From assembly GCA_902790595.1 (NCBI GenBank), contig CADASL010000001.1, positions 372,001 to 436,000 on the forward strand: a stretch of 64,000 nucleotides of DNA. The letters are read 5' to 3'. The notes below the pieces were generated by a model. The model made no database searches. It saw nothing but the letters and a program-made list of their open reading frames with translations, and was not told where the DNA came from. The DNA comes from an uncultured Bacteroidales bacterium. Lineage in GTDB: Bacteria > Bacteroidota > Bacteroidia > Bacteroidales > SZUA-534. This document shows, in pieces, positions 53,872 through 62,709 of this stretch (positions are counted from its first letter, which is position 1; every line of letters begins with the position of its first letter). The position numbers and the translations under genes were made by a program.

Positions 53872-54045
53872 ATACTTATCTATTTTAGTGGATAACAAAA
53901 ATAGGATTTTTCAAACACCGCGGGCAATCCCGACAAGAAACAATCCGTCCAACTCGTTGGCAAATATTGTCGGTTTATCGATTTTAAAACTCATTATAAA
54001 TAATATGTAGATACTTTGGCGGTCGGAAAACCAAAAAAACTAGAT

Positions 54046-55491
54046 ATGAACACGAAAAATGTAATTCTGGCTTGCGCGATTGCCCTTTCGGCCACTTCGT
54101 GCAGCAACCGTGTGAATCCGACATCGGATCCCGCACAAAAACCTCAACCGGGACAAACCCGCAACCTTCTGCTCGAAGCCGGTTATTCACTCGACCAAAT
54201 CGACGCCAAGCTGAACGAAGCCTTCTACAAGGTTTTTGAAGGCCCTGACAAGGTTTATTTTGAGGTTGGCGACTCGATGGCCTACATCTCTGACGTGAAA
54301 AACCACGACGTGCGCACTGAGGGTATGAGCTACGGAATGATGATTGCCGTACAATGGAACCGTCAGGACATTTTCGACCGTCTGTGGCGCTGGGCACAGA
54401 AATATATGCAGCACCAAGGCGGACCTCGCGACGGCTACTTTGGCTGGAGCTGCAAGATTACCGGCGAGCAGAACTCTCCCGGTTCGGCATCGGACGGCGA
54501 GTTGTATTTCATCACATCGCTCATTCTGGCATCGAACCAGTGGGGCAACAATGGCGATATCAATTATTTAGCAGAAGCACAACGTATTCTGAACGCAATG
54601 TTTGCCAAGAAAGGATATAATGACAATCCTGGCGGATTCGGTCCCTTCGGTGGCGGACAACGCCCACCAAGACCGGAAGGTCAGAATCCTAATGGCAACG
54701 GGCAGAAACCCGACCGCAAACCCGGCGAAGCTCCTAAAACCGCTCAAGGCAACGCACCACAAATGCCTGCCTTCCGTCCTGGTATGAAATTCCCGGAGCC
54801 AGAGATTCTGAACATCATCAACACAAAAGAGAAACTCATCACGTTTGTGCCCGACGGCTTTGGCGCTCGCTACACCGACCCGTCGTACCACATTCCCGTA
54901 TTCTATGAAATTTGGGCTAAATACGCCGAAGACGGCCGCGCCGATTTCTATATGGAATGCGCACAGAAATCGCGTGAGTATCTGCACCGTGCCTGCGATT
55001 CGATTACCGGTCTGAATCCCGATTACTCGAACTATGACGGCTCGGTTATGACCCCGCCGCGTGGCGACTGGGGCGCAAAATTCCGCTTCGACTCGTGGCG
55101 TGTGCCAATGAACATCGCCCTCGACTACACCTGGAGCGGCGCCGACGCCGACTGGCAGTTTGGCTATGGCTACCGTCTGCAGACATTCTTCCGCAGCCAG
55201 GGTGTGAGCACCTTTGTTGACCAGTACAATCTGGATGGCACCCCTGTTGAGAACATCGCAGAAGCTGGCGGATACAAGGCTCTGCGCCACTCTATCGGCC
55301 TTGTGGGCACAGTTGCCGCAGTGTCGCTCACCCAGCCGCTGCGCAACAGCCGCGACTTTATCGACGAGTTCTGGAACTCGAAACTCGAGCCATACGAAGA
55401 CGGCTACTATGACGGCTACTACGACGGTCTGCTCAATCTGTTTGCTTTGATGCACTTGAGCGGACGCTACACTCCTATTGAGAAGAAATAA
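54046..55491 (+). CDS. Glycoside hydrolase family 8 (exo-oligoxylanase/xylanase-like) lipoprotein
   Basis: 481 aa from ATG at 54046. A signal with lipobox SATSC precedes the GH8 barrel: RNLLLEAGYSLDQIDAKLNEAFYKVFEG, then HDVRTEGMSYGMMIAVQ with the general-acid Glu, GYFGWSC, and PGSASDGELYFITSLILAS. GH8 members of this branch act on xylo-oligosaccharides from the reducing end. A 50-residue Pro/Gly/Asn-rich stretch (about residues 198-248) interrupts the barrel. The product would be surface or periplasmic. Confidence 0.9.
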   Translation: MNTKNVILACAIALSATSCSNRVNPTSDPAQKPQPGQTRNLLLEAGYSLDQIDAKLNEAFYKVFEGPDKVYFEVGDSMAYISDVKNHDVRTEGMSYGMMIAVQWNRQDIFDRLWRWAQKYMQHQGGPRDGYFGWSCKITGEQNSPGSASDGELYFITSLILASNQWGNNGDINYLAEAQRILNAMFAKKGYNDNPGGFGPFGGGQRPPRPEGQNPNGNGQKPDRKPGEAPKTAQGNAPQMPAFRPGMKFPEPEILNIINTKEKLITFVPDGFGARYTDPSYHIPVFYEIWAKYAEDGRADFYMECAQKSREYLHRACDSITGLNPDYSNYDGSVMTPPRGDWGAKFRFDSWRVPMNIALDYTWSGADADWQFGYGYRLQTFFRSQGVSTFVDQYNLDGTPVENIAEAGGYKALRHSIGLVGTVAAVSLTQPLRNSRDFIDEFWNSKLEPYEDGYYDGYYDGLLNLFALMHLSGRYTPIEKK

Positions 55492-55517
55492 AAGATAGAT
55501 ACTAGTCACTAAAAAGA

Positions 55518-55550
55518 AATCCGCCCGGTGTTGAGCCGAGCGGATTTTTT
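55518..55550 (+). terminator. Terminator after the GH8 gene
   Basis: The stem AAATCCGC/GCGGATTT is followed by further T. Confidence 0.85.
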
Positions 55551-55588
55551 GTTTTATGATGTTTTGAACGTGAAGACGTAGAAAAAAC

Positions 55589-55616
55589 GTAAGGGCGAAT
55601 GATAATTCGCCCCTAC
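55589..55616. repeat. REP-like palindrome GTAAGGGCGAAT...ATTCGCCCCTAC
   Basis: The stem GGGCGAAT/ATTCGCCC (55593-55600 with 55605-55612) sits inside GTA/TAC ends, like the GTAGGGACG elements. Confidence 0.75.
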
Positions 55617-55665
55617 AAAATCCAAATTTCTAAAATTCAACTCCTTAACTTCTAAATTTTAATTT

Positions 55666-55707
55666 CTAAATCCTATCTCCTAAATCCTAAATCTTAACTC
55701 CTAAATC
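55666..55707. repeat. Heptamer repeat (CTAAATC type)
   Basis: CTAAATC, CTATCTC, CTAAATC, CTAAATC, TTAACTC, CTAAATC in 7-base phase, touching the stop codon of the S9 peptidase gene on the minus strand. Confidence 0.85.
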
Positions 55708-57781
55708 ATTTCAACCACTTATCAAGCCACGCAAAGAACGTGCGTTGCCAAAGGATTCCGTTCTGCGGTTTCAGCACCCAGTGGTTCTCGTCGGGGAAGA
55801 TGAGAAGTTCGGCCGGAACGCCGCGCAGTTTGGCTGCCGCAAAAGCCGCCATTCCTTGCGATGCCAGAATGCGGTAGTCTTTCTCTCCGTGAATGCAAAG
55901 AATAGGCGTATCCCATTTATCGACAAACAAATGCGGTGAGTTGGCATACGAGCGTTGAGCCACTTCGTTGTCCTTATCCCAGAACGGGCCGCCAATGTCG
56001 TGATTCTCGAACCACATCTCCTCTGTCTCAAGATATTGCTGCTCAAAGTTGAACATACCATCGTGGGCGATGAAGGCTTTGAAGCGCTTCTCGTGGTGGC
56101 CGGCAATCCAGTAAACCGAGTAGCCGCCGAAACTTGCGCCCACGCAGCCCAAATGGTTGGTGTCAACCCACGGCTCCTTGCTGTAGGTGTCGATGGCCGT
56201 GAAATAATCCTTCATACACTGTCCACCATAGTCGCCGCTAATCTGCTCGAGCCACTCACTGCCAAAGCCATACAAACCACGGCGGTTGGGTGCTACAATA
56301 ATGTAGTCGTTGGCGGCCATTATTTGGAAGTTCCAGCGATAACTCCAGAATTGACTGACGGGGCTTTGCGGTCCGCCCTCACAGTAGAGCAGCGTCGGAT
56401 ATTTCTTTTGAGGGTCGAATTTCGGCGGATAGATTACCCACACGTGCATCTGTTTGCCGTCGGTAGTCTCCATCCAACGCTCTTCAACCTTGCCAAACTC
56501 CATCTGGCCAAGCAGAGCCTTGTTTTCAAAGGTTATCTGCTGCTGATTTCCACTTTCGGGGTCAACAAGATAAATGTCGTTGGGCGCGCTCATCGAGTGG
56601 CGAACGGCAATCAGTTTGTCGCCAGCCATTGCAATCTGCTCGTAGTCGTGCTGACCAACAGTTATCTGTTTGAAAATTTTTGACTTAAGGCCGACGCTGT
56701 AAATCTGTATTGTTCCGTGCTGGCAACTAATCAGATAGATATTCTGCCCTTGGTTGTCCCACACAAACTGCTCAACGCTCTGGTCCCAGCCGTCGGTCAT
56801 ATCAGTACGCTGGCCGCTGGCCAACTCAATCACCATCAGTCGGTTCTTGTCCGACTCGCAGCCGTCGCGCTCCATACTCTGGAAGGCGATTTGGGTTCCG
56901 TCGGGCGAGAAGGCCGGATTGATATCGTAGCCCATCATTCCTTCGGTCAGGTTGCGGACGGTTTTCGCCGCAGCGATATCGTAAAGGTAAATGTCTGAAT
57001 TTGTTGATATTGCATACTCAAGGCCTGTCTTTTTGCGGCAGGTGTAGGCAATGGTCTTGCTGTCGGGCGAGAAGGCAATCTGCTCCACGCCGCCAAATGG
57101 TTTCATCGGGCACTCGTAAGGTTCGCCTTGCAGAATATCGCGCTCGTTAGTGGTGTTAACTCCGTCGTAATCAACAATAAACGGGTGCGGAACGGTCTCA
57201 ACCCACTCATCCCAATGCTTGAACATCAGGTCGTCGATTATCCGCCCCGACGATTGCGGAAGGTCGGGATAGACATCAACGGTGCGCTGGCCGTATTTGA
57301 CGTCGGCAATGAAAAGGATTTTCGAGTCGTCGGGCGCGTAAAGGAAGTCCGACACGCCGCCTTCGTGATTGGTCACCTGCGTGCGGTTGGTGCCGTCGGG
57401 ATTCATTTCCCAAACCTGCATCTCTCCGCCTTCCGACGACAGGAAAGCCACGCGGCTGCCGCCTTTCACCCATTTTGCGCCGTACTCGCTTTTGGCTGAT
57501 TTGGTTATCTGCCGGTTGCCGGTGCCGTCGGTGTTCACCACAAAAATCTCGCGGTTGCTCTTGTTCTGCTCCACGCTGTAGTAGGTTACGCCGTAGAGCA
57601 CTTGTGTGCCGTCGGGACTGACTTGCGCATCGGCCAGGCGTCCAAGCGCCCAAAGAGCCTCGGGTGTCATACGCTGGTTTTCGATTTTGAGATTGCTGCG
57701 GCCAATGATTGGCTCCTCGCCCGTACTGCACGCAGCGGCAGTTGCTGCTATTGCCATAATTGCTAATGATTTGATATTCAT
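55706..57781 (-). CDS. S9 family prolyl oligopeptidase-type peptidase, lipoprotein
   Basis: 691 aa. The signal ends in AAAC (Cys18, lipobox). The N-terminal seven-bladed propeller has repeated PD40 words (ADAQVSPDGTQVLYGV, IAFSPDSKTIAYTC, NPAFSPDGTQIAFQS). The C-terminal alpha/beta hydrolase holds the catalytic serine in GCVGASFGGYS, the aspartate in GEKDYRIL and the histidine in DENHWVL. The mature enzyme is probably a dipeptidyl or acylaminoacyl peptidase feeding the oligopeptide transporter. Alone in its transcript. Confidence 0.92.
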   Translation of the reverse strand: MNIKSLAIMAIAATAAACSTGEEPIIGRSNLKIENQRMTPEALWALGRLADAQVSPDGTQVLYGVTYYSVEQNKSNREIFVVNTDGTGNRQITKSAKSEYGAKWVKGGSRVAFLSSEGGEMQVWEMNPDGTNRTQVTNHEGGVSDFLYAPDDSKILFIADVKYGQRTVDVYPDLPQSSGRIIDDLMFKHWDEWVETVPHPFIVDYDGVNTTNERDILQGEPYECPMKPFGGVEQIAFSPDSKTIAYTCRKKTGLEYAISTNSDIYLYDIAAAKTVRNLTEGMMGYDINPAFSPDGTQIAFQSMERDGCESDKNRLMVIELASGQRTDMTDGWDQSVEQFVWDNQGQNIYLISCQHGTIQIYSVGLKSKIFKQITVGQHDYEQIAMAGDKLIAVRHSMSAPNDIYLVDPESGNQQQITFENKALLGQMEFGKVEERWMETTDGKQMHVWVIYPPKFDPQKKYPTLLYCEGGPQSPVSQFWSYRWNFQIMAANDYIIVAPNRRGLYGFGSEWLEQISGDYGGQCMKDYFTAIDTYSKEPWVDTNHLGCVGASFGGYSVYWIAGHHEKRFKAFIAHDGMFNFEQQYLETEEMWFENHDIGGPFWDKDNEVAQRSYANSPHLFVDKWDTPILCIHGEKDYRILASQGMAAFAAAKLRGVPAELLIFPDENHWVLKPQNGILWQRTFFAWLDKWLK

Positions 57782-57950
57782 ATTCGGTTTGTTTTAGCGT
57801 TTAGGCAAAGATAAATTAATAATTGATGGATTGAAGGATTGAATGAGAGAATGATTTTGCACTAACGTCCAAATTATGAGGGTATCGCTTCGCGAGAAAT
57901 TGGAACAAAATTTGTAAGAAAATTTATAGAAAATTGAAAACTTATTCATT

Positions 57951-58502
57951 ATGAAACGCATTTTAACTTTTATCCTGTTGGCAATCAGTTTGTTTGGAAC
58001 AGGAGATTTGAACGCTCAAAATCTCAAATTCAATGAATCAAAGATTGAATACGGTAGTGACAGAAAAGTAAAAGCAAAACTCTACCGAGAAATCGTAAAG
58101 GCGCAGATTCACTGTGCCTACACCAAACACTCCGAATCAACAGAAGAAAAAAACAACGAGAATTTAACAGGAACAGTGGAAGTACCGATAAAAGAGGTAA
58201 TAGAGGAAAAAGACAGTTCTTTTATCCTTCTTCGGTCAGGCGCACATTGGTATTTAAATAATGAACCTAAAAAGCCTCTCTTTTACCCTTTTAGAGTCTT
58301 GATTAACAGCAAGAATGAGAAGGTCATAAATTATTATTGTTTTGTTGCTTTTTGTAATTATTTCGAGAAGAACAATGACTTGAATTATGACGAAATTGAT
58401 TATATTTCAATAAATAAGGAATGCCTTTTCAACAATGGCGATAAGGAATCTGAAAAATTTAATATTCGTTTTTCATCAGACGGAAAGATTCTTGTTTTTT
58501 GA
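57951..58502 (+). CDS. Exported protein of unknown family
   Basis: 183 aa, AT-rich, with signal peptide MKRILTFILLAISLFGTG...LNAQ. The mature part is polar, with many Asn, Lys and Glu and predicted beta strands; no motif is recognised. Its upstream 60 bases (CTTCGCGAGAAATTGG then A/T-rich) resemble the leader region of the propeller lipoproteins. The low GC and isolated position suggest recent acquisition. Shares a terminator hairpin with the convergent esterase gene. Confidence 0.7.
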   Translation: MKRILTFILLAISLFGTGDLNAQNLKFNESKIEYGSDRKVKAKLYREIVKAQIHCAYTKHSESTEEKNNENLTGTVEVPIKEVIEEKDSSFILLRSGAHWYLNNEPKKPLFYPFRVLINSKNEKVINYYCFVAFCNYFEKNNDLNYDEIDYISINKECLFNNGDKESEKFNIRFSSDGKILVF

Positions 58503-58523
58503 ATCGAAGAATAGATGATGCAA

Positions 58524-58556
58524 CAAAAAAGGCCATCCCGAAGGATAGCCTTTTTA
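58524..58556. terminator. Bidirectional terminator
   Basis: AAAAAAGGC.ATCC and GGAT.GCCTTTTT form a stem with A-run and T-run on either side, between convergent genes ending at 58502 and 58573. Confidence 0.85.
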
Positions 58557-58572
58557 AGAACCTGAATGTGAT

Positions 58573-60033
58573 TTATTTGCTAGTTTTCACGAATTTGCCA
58601 GTCCACACATTTCCTTCAGCATCGGTAACCCAAACCATATAAACGCCATTGCTCCAATTGGAAACATCGAACGATTCGAGCTCCGAAACAAAATCGGTTG
58701 AAACCACCTCAACGCCTGCTGAAGTGTAAATGGCAATGCGGCCAAGGCCGGTAGCGCAAGCCGGAACACTGATGTTGAGAACATCGGTTGCCGGGTTGGG
58801 GTAAATTGCAACTTGCTCACCAGCAGCGGTTTCTCCGATTTCAGTTACCGCTGTAATAGTCAACTTGCAGGTGATGGTGCTATCGCAGCCATTGGCGGTT
58901 TTGCCCTTGAATTTAAGAGTCTGACTTTCAGTGTATGTCTTGCCATCGACAGGCCAAGTGTATTCAGTTTCAGCCGTTACGGGGTCGAGTGTGGTTTTCG
59001 AGCCTTTGTTGACGGTCAAATTGATTAAGGTAATCTGTTTTTGGTCATTCTCAAGCACATCGGTCTTTTTCAGCTGCTGGCTCGAAGTGTATGTTTTTCC
59101 ATTGAAACTATACTTGTCGCAAACGGTTTTGTCCCTTTCTATAACGGTGTCAGGCAATTCGTTTATGGTGTAGCCAGCACTGCGCAACCATTGTTTTGCG
59201 TAACGTTTGCCGAATGCGCGATAAGCGTTTGCTGTGAAATGAACATTCTGACCATCAGCGGTACTCATCTCCAAATCGGCCGCAGAAACCACATAAGAGT
59301 TTGGAATCACATTAGGCACTTTGGCAATAACAGCATTATGCGCACCGCACGCGCCACCGGCTTTAGTGGTAACCACTTCGCCGACGAGCAATGGCACTTC
59401 TTCAGCTTTCAAATTCAATTGGCCAATAAGACGGTCATAAACGGTTTTAACATTTTCCGGCCATTTCTGGTCGCCGTTATTAGTCTCGCCCTGATGCAGA
59501 AGAATACCCTTGATAACGCCGTATTTCTGCGCTTCGCGGGCCGCATCAAGCAATCGCAGATACGGCCGCCCGCCATAGGCTTTAATTCGGTCGGTCATCC
59601 AGCTTTGTTGCTTTTGGGCATACGTAACGTCTTTGTTGCCAGTGGTATCGAAAAGCTCGATTGAACATCCGGCAACAGCCACATCAACAATACCAATGCG
59701 GATATCGGGGTTGTGCGGTGAAATTGAATCAATGAGCAGACGCCCAAAATAATCGACAGGTCCCAAGCCTGCGCCTTGGCAATGTGCCAGCGGTGGAACT
59801 GCAGTGCGCCATTTGAATAAACCGCCGTTACATTCGGTTGTGTTTAACACTTGAAACTTGTCGCTGACATTCCTGTCGGCAGCGGTTATCGTGCCTTGGC
59901 CTTCCATATTCGACTGGCCGAAGCAAAGGAAAATGTAGAAGTTGGAATCGACAGGAGCAATAGAGTCCTGCGCGTTGGCGGCAACCGAGAGTATCATCGC
60001 GGCAGCGCCTAAAATGTGGTGTTTGATGTTCAT
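58573..60033 (-). CDS. T9SS-exported SGNH esterase (sialate O-acetylesterase / CE6-like)
   Basis: 486 aa from the ATG with complement 60031-60033. A signal peptide (ending ANAQ) is followed by the SASA/CE6 esterase domain: FLCFGQSNMEGQG with the nucleophile serine, GIVDVAVAGCSIELF, GILLHQGETNNG and the D-x-x-H-like DGQNVHFTANAYRAFG. Two short repeat segments (NGKTYTSSQQLKK and DGKTYTESQTLKF) precede a type A C-terminal sorting domain (IYPNPATDVLNISV ... GVYMVWVTDAEGNVWTGKFVK). It likely removes acetyl groups from plant or host glycans at the cell surface. Confidence 0.9.
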   Translation of the reverse strand: MNIKHHILGAAAMILSVAANAQDSIAPVDSNFYIFLCFGQSNMEGQGTITAADRNVSDKFQVLNTTECNGGLFKWRTAVPPLAHCQGAGLGPVDYFGRLLIDSISPHNPDIRIGIVDVAVAGCSIELFDTTGNKDVTYAQKQQSWMTDRIKAYGGRPYLRLLDAAREAQKYGVIKGILLHQGETNNGDQKWPENVKTVYDRLIGQLNLKAEEVPLLVGEVVTTKAGGACGAHNAVIAKVPNVIPNSYVVSAADLEMSTADGQNVHFTANAYRAFGKRYAKQWLRSAGYTINELPDTVIERDKTVCDKYSFNGKTYTSSQQLKKTDVLENDQKQITLINLTVNKGSKTTLDPVTAETEYTWPVDGKTYTESQTLKFKGKTANGCDSTITCKLTITAVTEIGETAAGEQVAIYPNPATDVLNISVPACATGLGRIAIYTSAGVEVVSTDFVSELESFDVSNWSNGVYMVWVTDAEGNVWTGKFVKTSK

Positions 60034-60218
60034 ATTAATAAGTAATAATAATGTAGCATCTACGCACAATTGCCGTGCAGGTTATCGTTTGTGGCTTTGT
60101 TTTTTTTCAACATCGGGAAAAAAGTTACAACAAATTACCAATCAGCCATCTAACAAACCGCATTGTTATTCTGCCATACGATTTTTGTTCAATCGCGATT
60201 AAACAAATCAAAAAATAC

Positions 60219-60226
60219 TATTTTTG
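60219..60226 (+). promoter_or_regulatory. Promoter -7 element of the regulator/ketosynthase operon
   Basis: TATTTTTG fits TAnnTTTG and lies 25 bases before the regulator ATG at 60252. Confidence 0.5.
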
Positions 60227-60251
60227 TGGCTCAATTTTCAAACGTCGGCAG

Positions 60252-60716
60252 ATGCAGGACAACGAAAACAAACAAAAACAAGACCAGTTGATAGACAAAT
60301 TTGGCTCGTACTTCGGTTCGATTGGTTTCCAACCCATTGCGGGGCGGATTATCGGGCTGTTGTCGGTTTCGGACTGCGAGGAGTTGTCGTTCGACGAGAT
60401 TACAAGCCGACTGCAAATCAGCAAGGGCTCGGCAAGCGTGGTGCTGCGCCGTCTGGTGGCTGAAGGGCGCGTGGCGGTTGTAACAGTTGAGGGCGGCCGT
60501 CGTCATTACTATCGGCTAAAACAACAGAATCTGTTCGAGGTGCTCGACGAGTTTGAGCGTATGTGCGACAGCGTGCGCGGCCTGCTCAACACCACTATCG
60601 ACCTGAAAGCCGACAAAAAATCTTCAAACGCAAGGTATTTTTATCAGATTATCAATACAATAGACAAATACAAAACAAATATGGCCGCTATGAGGCAGGC
60701 CGTTCAAACAGCATAG
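60252..60716 (+). CDS. GbsR/MarR-type transcription regulator
   Basis: 154 aa from ATG at 60252 (the open frame extends further up, but not with protein-like sequence). The winged helix lies at about residues 25-90: FQPIAGRIIGLLSVSDCEELSFDEITSRLQISKGSASVVLRRLVAEGRV, followed by a wing with GGRRHYYRL. The C-terminal helices give the dimer arm. GbsR relatives are repressors of osmoprotectant genes, but here the next gene is a ketosynthase 4 bases on, so it probably controls this operon. Confidence 0.85.
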   Translation: MQDNENKQKQDQLIDKFGSYFGSIGFQPIAGRIIGLLSVSDCEELSFDEITSRLQISKGSASVVLRRLVAEGRVAVVTVEGGRRHYYRLKQQNLFEVLDEFERMCDSVRGLLNTTIDLKADKKSSNARYFYQIINTIDKYKTNMAAMRQAVQTA

Positions 60717-60720
60717 AATT

Positions 60721-61944
60721 ATGAAGAAAAGAGTTGTTATAACTGGAATGGGAATTTACTCGTGCATCGGCAAGAACCTTGACGAGGTGCGCGAATCGCT
60801 ATACAATGGAAAATCGGGCATCGTCTTCGACCCCGTGCGCAAGGAAATGGGCTTCCGCTCGGCGCTGACCGCCTATCTTGAGAAACCCGACCTGAAGGGC
60901 GTCTTGAGCCGCAACCAACGCGTTTATATGCCCGAGCAGGCCTTGTACGCCTATGTGGCCACAGCCGAAGCGCTGAAAAACGCGAAAATCGACCAAGATT
61001 ATCTTGACAGTCACGTAGTTGGCCTTATGTATGGCAACGACAGCAGCGCCGACCCTGTGGTTAAGGCCGTTGACACAATGCGCGCCAAAAAAGACACCAC
61101 GCTGGTGGGCTCGGGCGCCATTTTCCAATCAATGAACTCGACGGTGACAATGAACCTGTCGTGCATCTTCAAACTGCGCGGCATCAACCTGACGGTGTCG
61201 GGCGCTTGCGCAAGCGGCTCGCACGCCATCGGACTGGGCGCACTGCTCATCAGCAACGGCCTGCAGGATATGGTTGTCTGCGGCGGCGCGCAAGAGGTTA
61301 ACCCCTTCTCTATCGGCAGTTTCGACGGCATCAGCGCCTTCTCGACCCGCGAGAGCGACCCCACACGGGCTTCGCGCCCATTCGACCGCGACCGCGACGG
61401 ACTGGTTCCTGGCGGCGGCGCGGCAACGGTGATTATCGAGGAATATGAGCACGCCGTGAAGCGCGGCGCACCCATTCTGGCCGAGGTGCTGAGTTACGGC
61501 TTCTCGTCGAACGGCGACCACATCTCGACACCCAACGTGGCTGGCCCGACGGCATCGCTCGAAATGGCTATCCGCCTGGCGGGAATCAACATCGACGAAA
61601 TCGGCTACATCAACGCTCACGCCACTTCGACGCCCGTTGGCGACGCACAAGAGGCTAAGGCCATCTACAACGTCTTCGGCGACCGCCGCATTGAGGTAAC
61701 TTCGACCAAATCGCAGACTGGCCACGAAATGTGGATGGCTGGCGCAAGCGAGGTCATCTACTCGATGCTGATGATGAAAAACAACTTCATTGCAGCCAAC
61801 CTGAATTTTGAAAATCCCGACGAGGATTCTGCCAAACTGCTGATTCCTGACAAACGTATCGAGAAGAAATTCAACACGTTCCTGTCGAACTCGTTTGGCT
61901 TTGGCGGAACCAACGCAACGCTGATTGTGAGAAACATTGATTAA
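60721..61944 (+). CDS. Beta-ketoacyl-ACP synthase
   Basis: 407 aa, a FabB/FabF-type decarboxylating condensing enzyme. The triad is Cys163 in SGACASGSHAI, His300 in INAHATSTPVGD and His335 in KSQTGHEMWMAG, with Lys330; the C-terminal FGFGGTNATLIV is intact. The atypical N-terminal third (SRNQRVYMPEQALYAYVATAEAL) and location beside dedicated ACPs suggest a special acyl or polyene chain, not housekeeping fatty acid synthesis. It elongates an ACP-bound acyl chain with malonyl-ACP. Confidence 0.9.
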   Translation: MKKRVVITGMGIYSCIGKNLDEVRESLYNGKSGIVFDPVRKEMGFRSALTAYLEKPDLKGVLSRNQRVYMPEQALYAYVATAEALKNAKIDQDYLDSHVVGLMYGNDSSADPVVKAVDTMRAKKDTTLVGSGAIFQSMNSTVTMNLSCIFKLRGINLTVSGACASGSHAIGLGALLISNGLQDMVVCGGAQEVNPFSIGSFDGISAFSTRESDPTRASRPFDRDRDGLVPGGGAATVIIEEYEHAVKRGAPILAEVLSYGFSSNGDHISTPNVAGPTASLEMAIRLAGINIDEIGYINAHATSTPVGDAQEAKAIYNVFGDRRIEVTSTKSQTGHEMWMAGASEVIYSMLMMKNNFIAANLNFENPDEDSAKLLIPDKRIEKKFNTFLSNSFGFGGTNATLIVRNID

Positions 61945-61976
61945 TTGAATAACTGAATGCGTGAAATTGAATAACA

Positions 61977-62039
61977 CTAACCGATTCAACCCGATTTTTA
62001 CCGAAGTCTATTCGGATTGAATCGGATAAAATCGGTTAG
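61977..62039. other. Long hairpin between ketosynthase and first ACP
   Basis: The outer stem CTAACCGATT/AATCGGTTAG (10 bp), an inner TTGAATCGG-type pairing and the CCGAA-GTCTA-TTCGG tip fold 61977-62039 into one long interrupted hairpin. Its job is unknown; it could be an mRNA processing or stability site between the ketosynthase gene and the ACP pair. Confidence 0.55.
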
Positions 62040-62082
62040 AGATATAATTGATAATAAAAACATTACTTGCGACTTGCAATCG

Positions 62083-62325
62083 ATGGAAAAGACAGAACTA
62101 ATAAGTAAACTTAACGATATTCTGGCTCAGGAATTTGAGGTTGATGTGGCGAAGATTAAGCCTGAAGCAAACATTAAAGAGACGCTGATGCTGAACAGTT
62201 TGGATGCTGTGGATATGATTGCGGTGATTGAATATGAGTTTGGAGTGAAAATTCCGTCGGGCGAATACGCGCATATGAAGGTTTTCTCGCAGTTATACGA
62301 ATATCTTACCGAACATTTGAAATAA
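62083..62325 (+). CDS. Acyl carrier protein 1
   Basis: 80 aa from ATG at 62083. Four-helix ACP fold; phosphopantetheine attaches at Ser39 in TLMLNSLDAVDMIAVIE (the usual D before S is N here). Helix III and IV follow (EFGVKIPSGEYAHMKVFSQLYEYL). It would carry the growing chain between the ketosynthase and dehydratase. Directly precedes a second ACP gene, 29 bases on. Confidence 0.9.
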   Translation: MEKTELISKLNDILAQEFEVDVAKIKPEANIKETLMLNSLDAVDMIAVIEYEFGVKIPSGEYAHMKVFSQLYEYLTEHLK

Positions 62326-62354
62326 GAAAATTTAACAATTTATAATTATAAGTT

Positions 62355-62600
62355 ATGGAAAAACAAGAACTTATCGCAAAAATCAACCAAGTTTTGGCTG
62401 ATGAATTCGAAGTTGAACAAAGCGTTATCACCCCCGATGCCGACATTAAATCGACGCTCAATCTCGACAGTTTGAGCCTTGTTGATATGGTTGCGCTCAT
62501 TGAGGAGGAATTCGGCGTGAAAATCAAAGGCACCGAACTGGCAAGCGTCAAGACTTTCGGGTTGCTCTACGACTTCGTTTTCGAGCGGATGGCGAAATAA
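62355..62600 (+). CDS. Acyl carrier protein 2
   Basis: 81 aa. Ser39 in TLNLDSLSLVDMVALIEEEF is the cofactor site and the DSL motif is canonical. It is about half identical to ACP 1 and closely aligned in length, so the two arose by tandem duplication. Twin ACPs are usual in aryl-polyene and flexirubin-type gene sets. It is followed by a strong terminator hairpin. Confidence 0.9.
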   Translation: MEKQELIAKINQVLADEFEVEQSVITPDADIKSTLNLDSLSLVDMVALIEEEFGVKIKGTELASVKTFGLLYDFVFERMAK

Positions 62601-62630
62601 GCCACCCCGCCCTTTCCGACCACCGAAAAG

Positions 62631-62671
62631 ACGAAAAACACGGAACGATTTCTTCCGTGCTTTCGTTTTTC
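62631..62671 (+). terminator. Terminator/attenuator after ACP 2
   Basis: ACGAAAAACACGGAA pairs with TTCCGTGCTTTCGT with a 7-base loop, followed by TTTTT. It separates the dehydratase gene from the ACP genes. Confidence 0.8.
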
Positions 62672-62709
62672 TTGTGGCATAACCAATTCATTTTCAAATA
62701 TCAAAGCCG

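Noticed and set aside
54568-55509. 313-codon minus-strand frame opposite the GH8 gene
   Set aside because: Antisense shadow; the GH8 frame has clear family motifs throughout.
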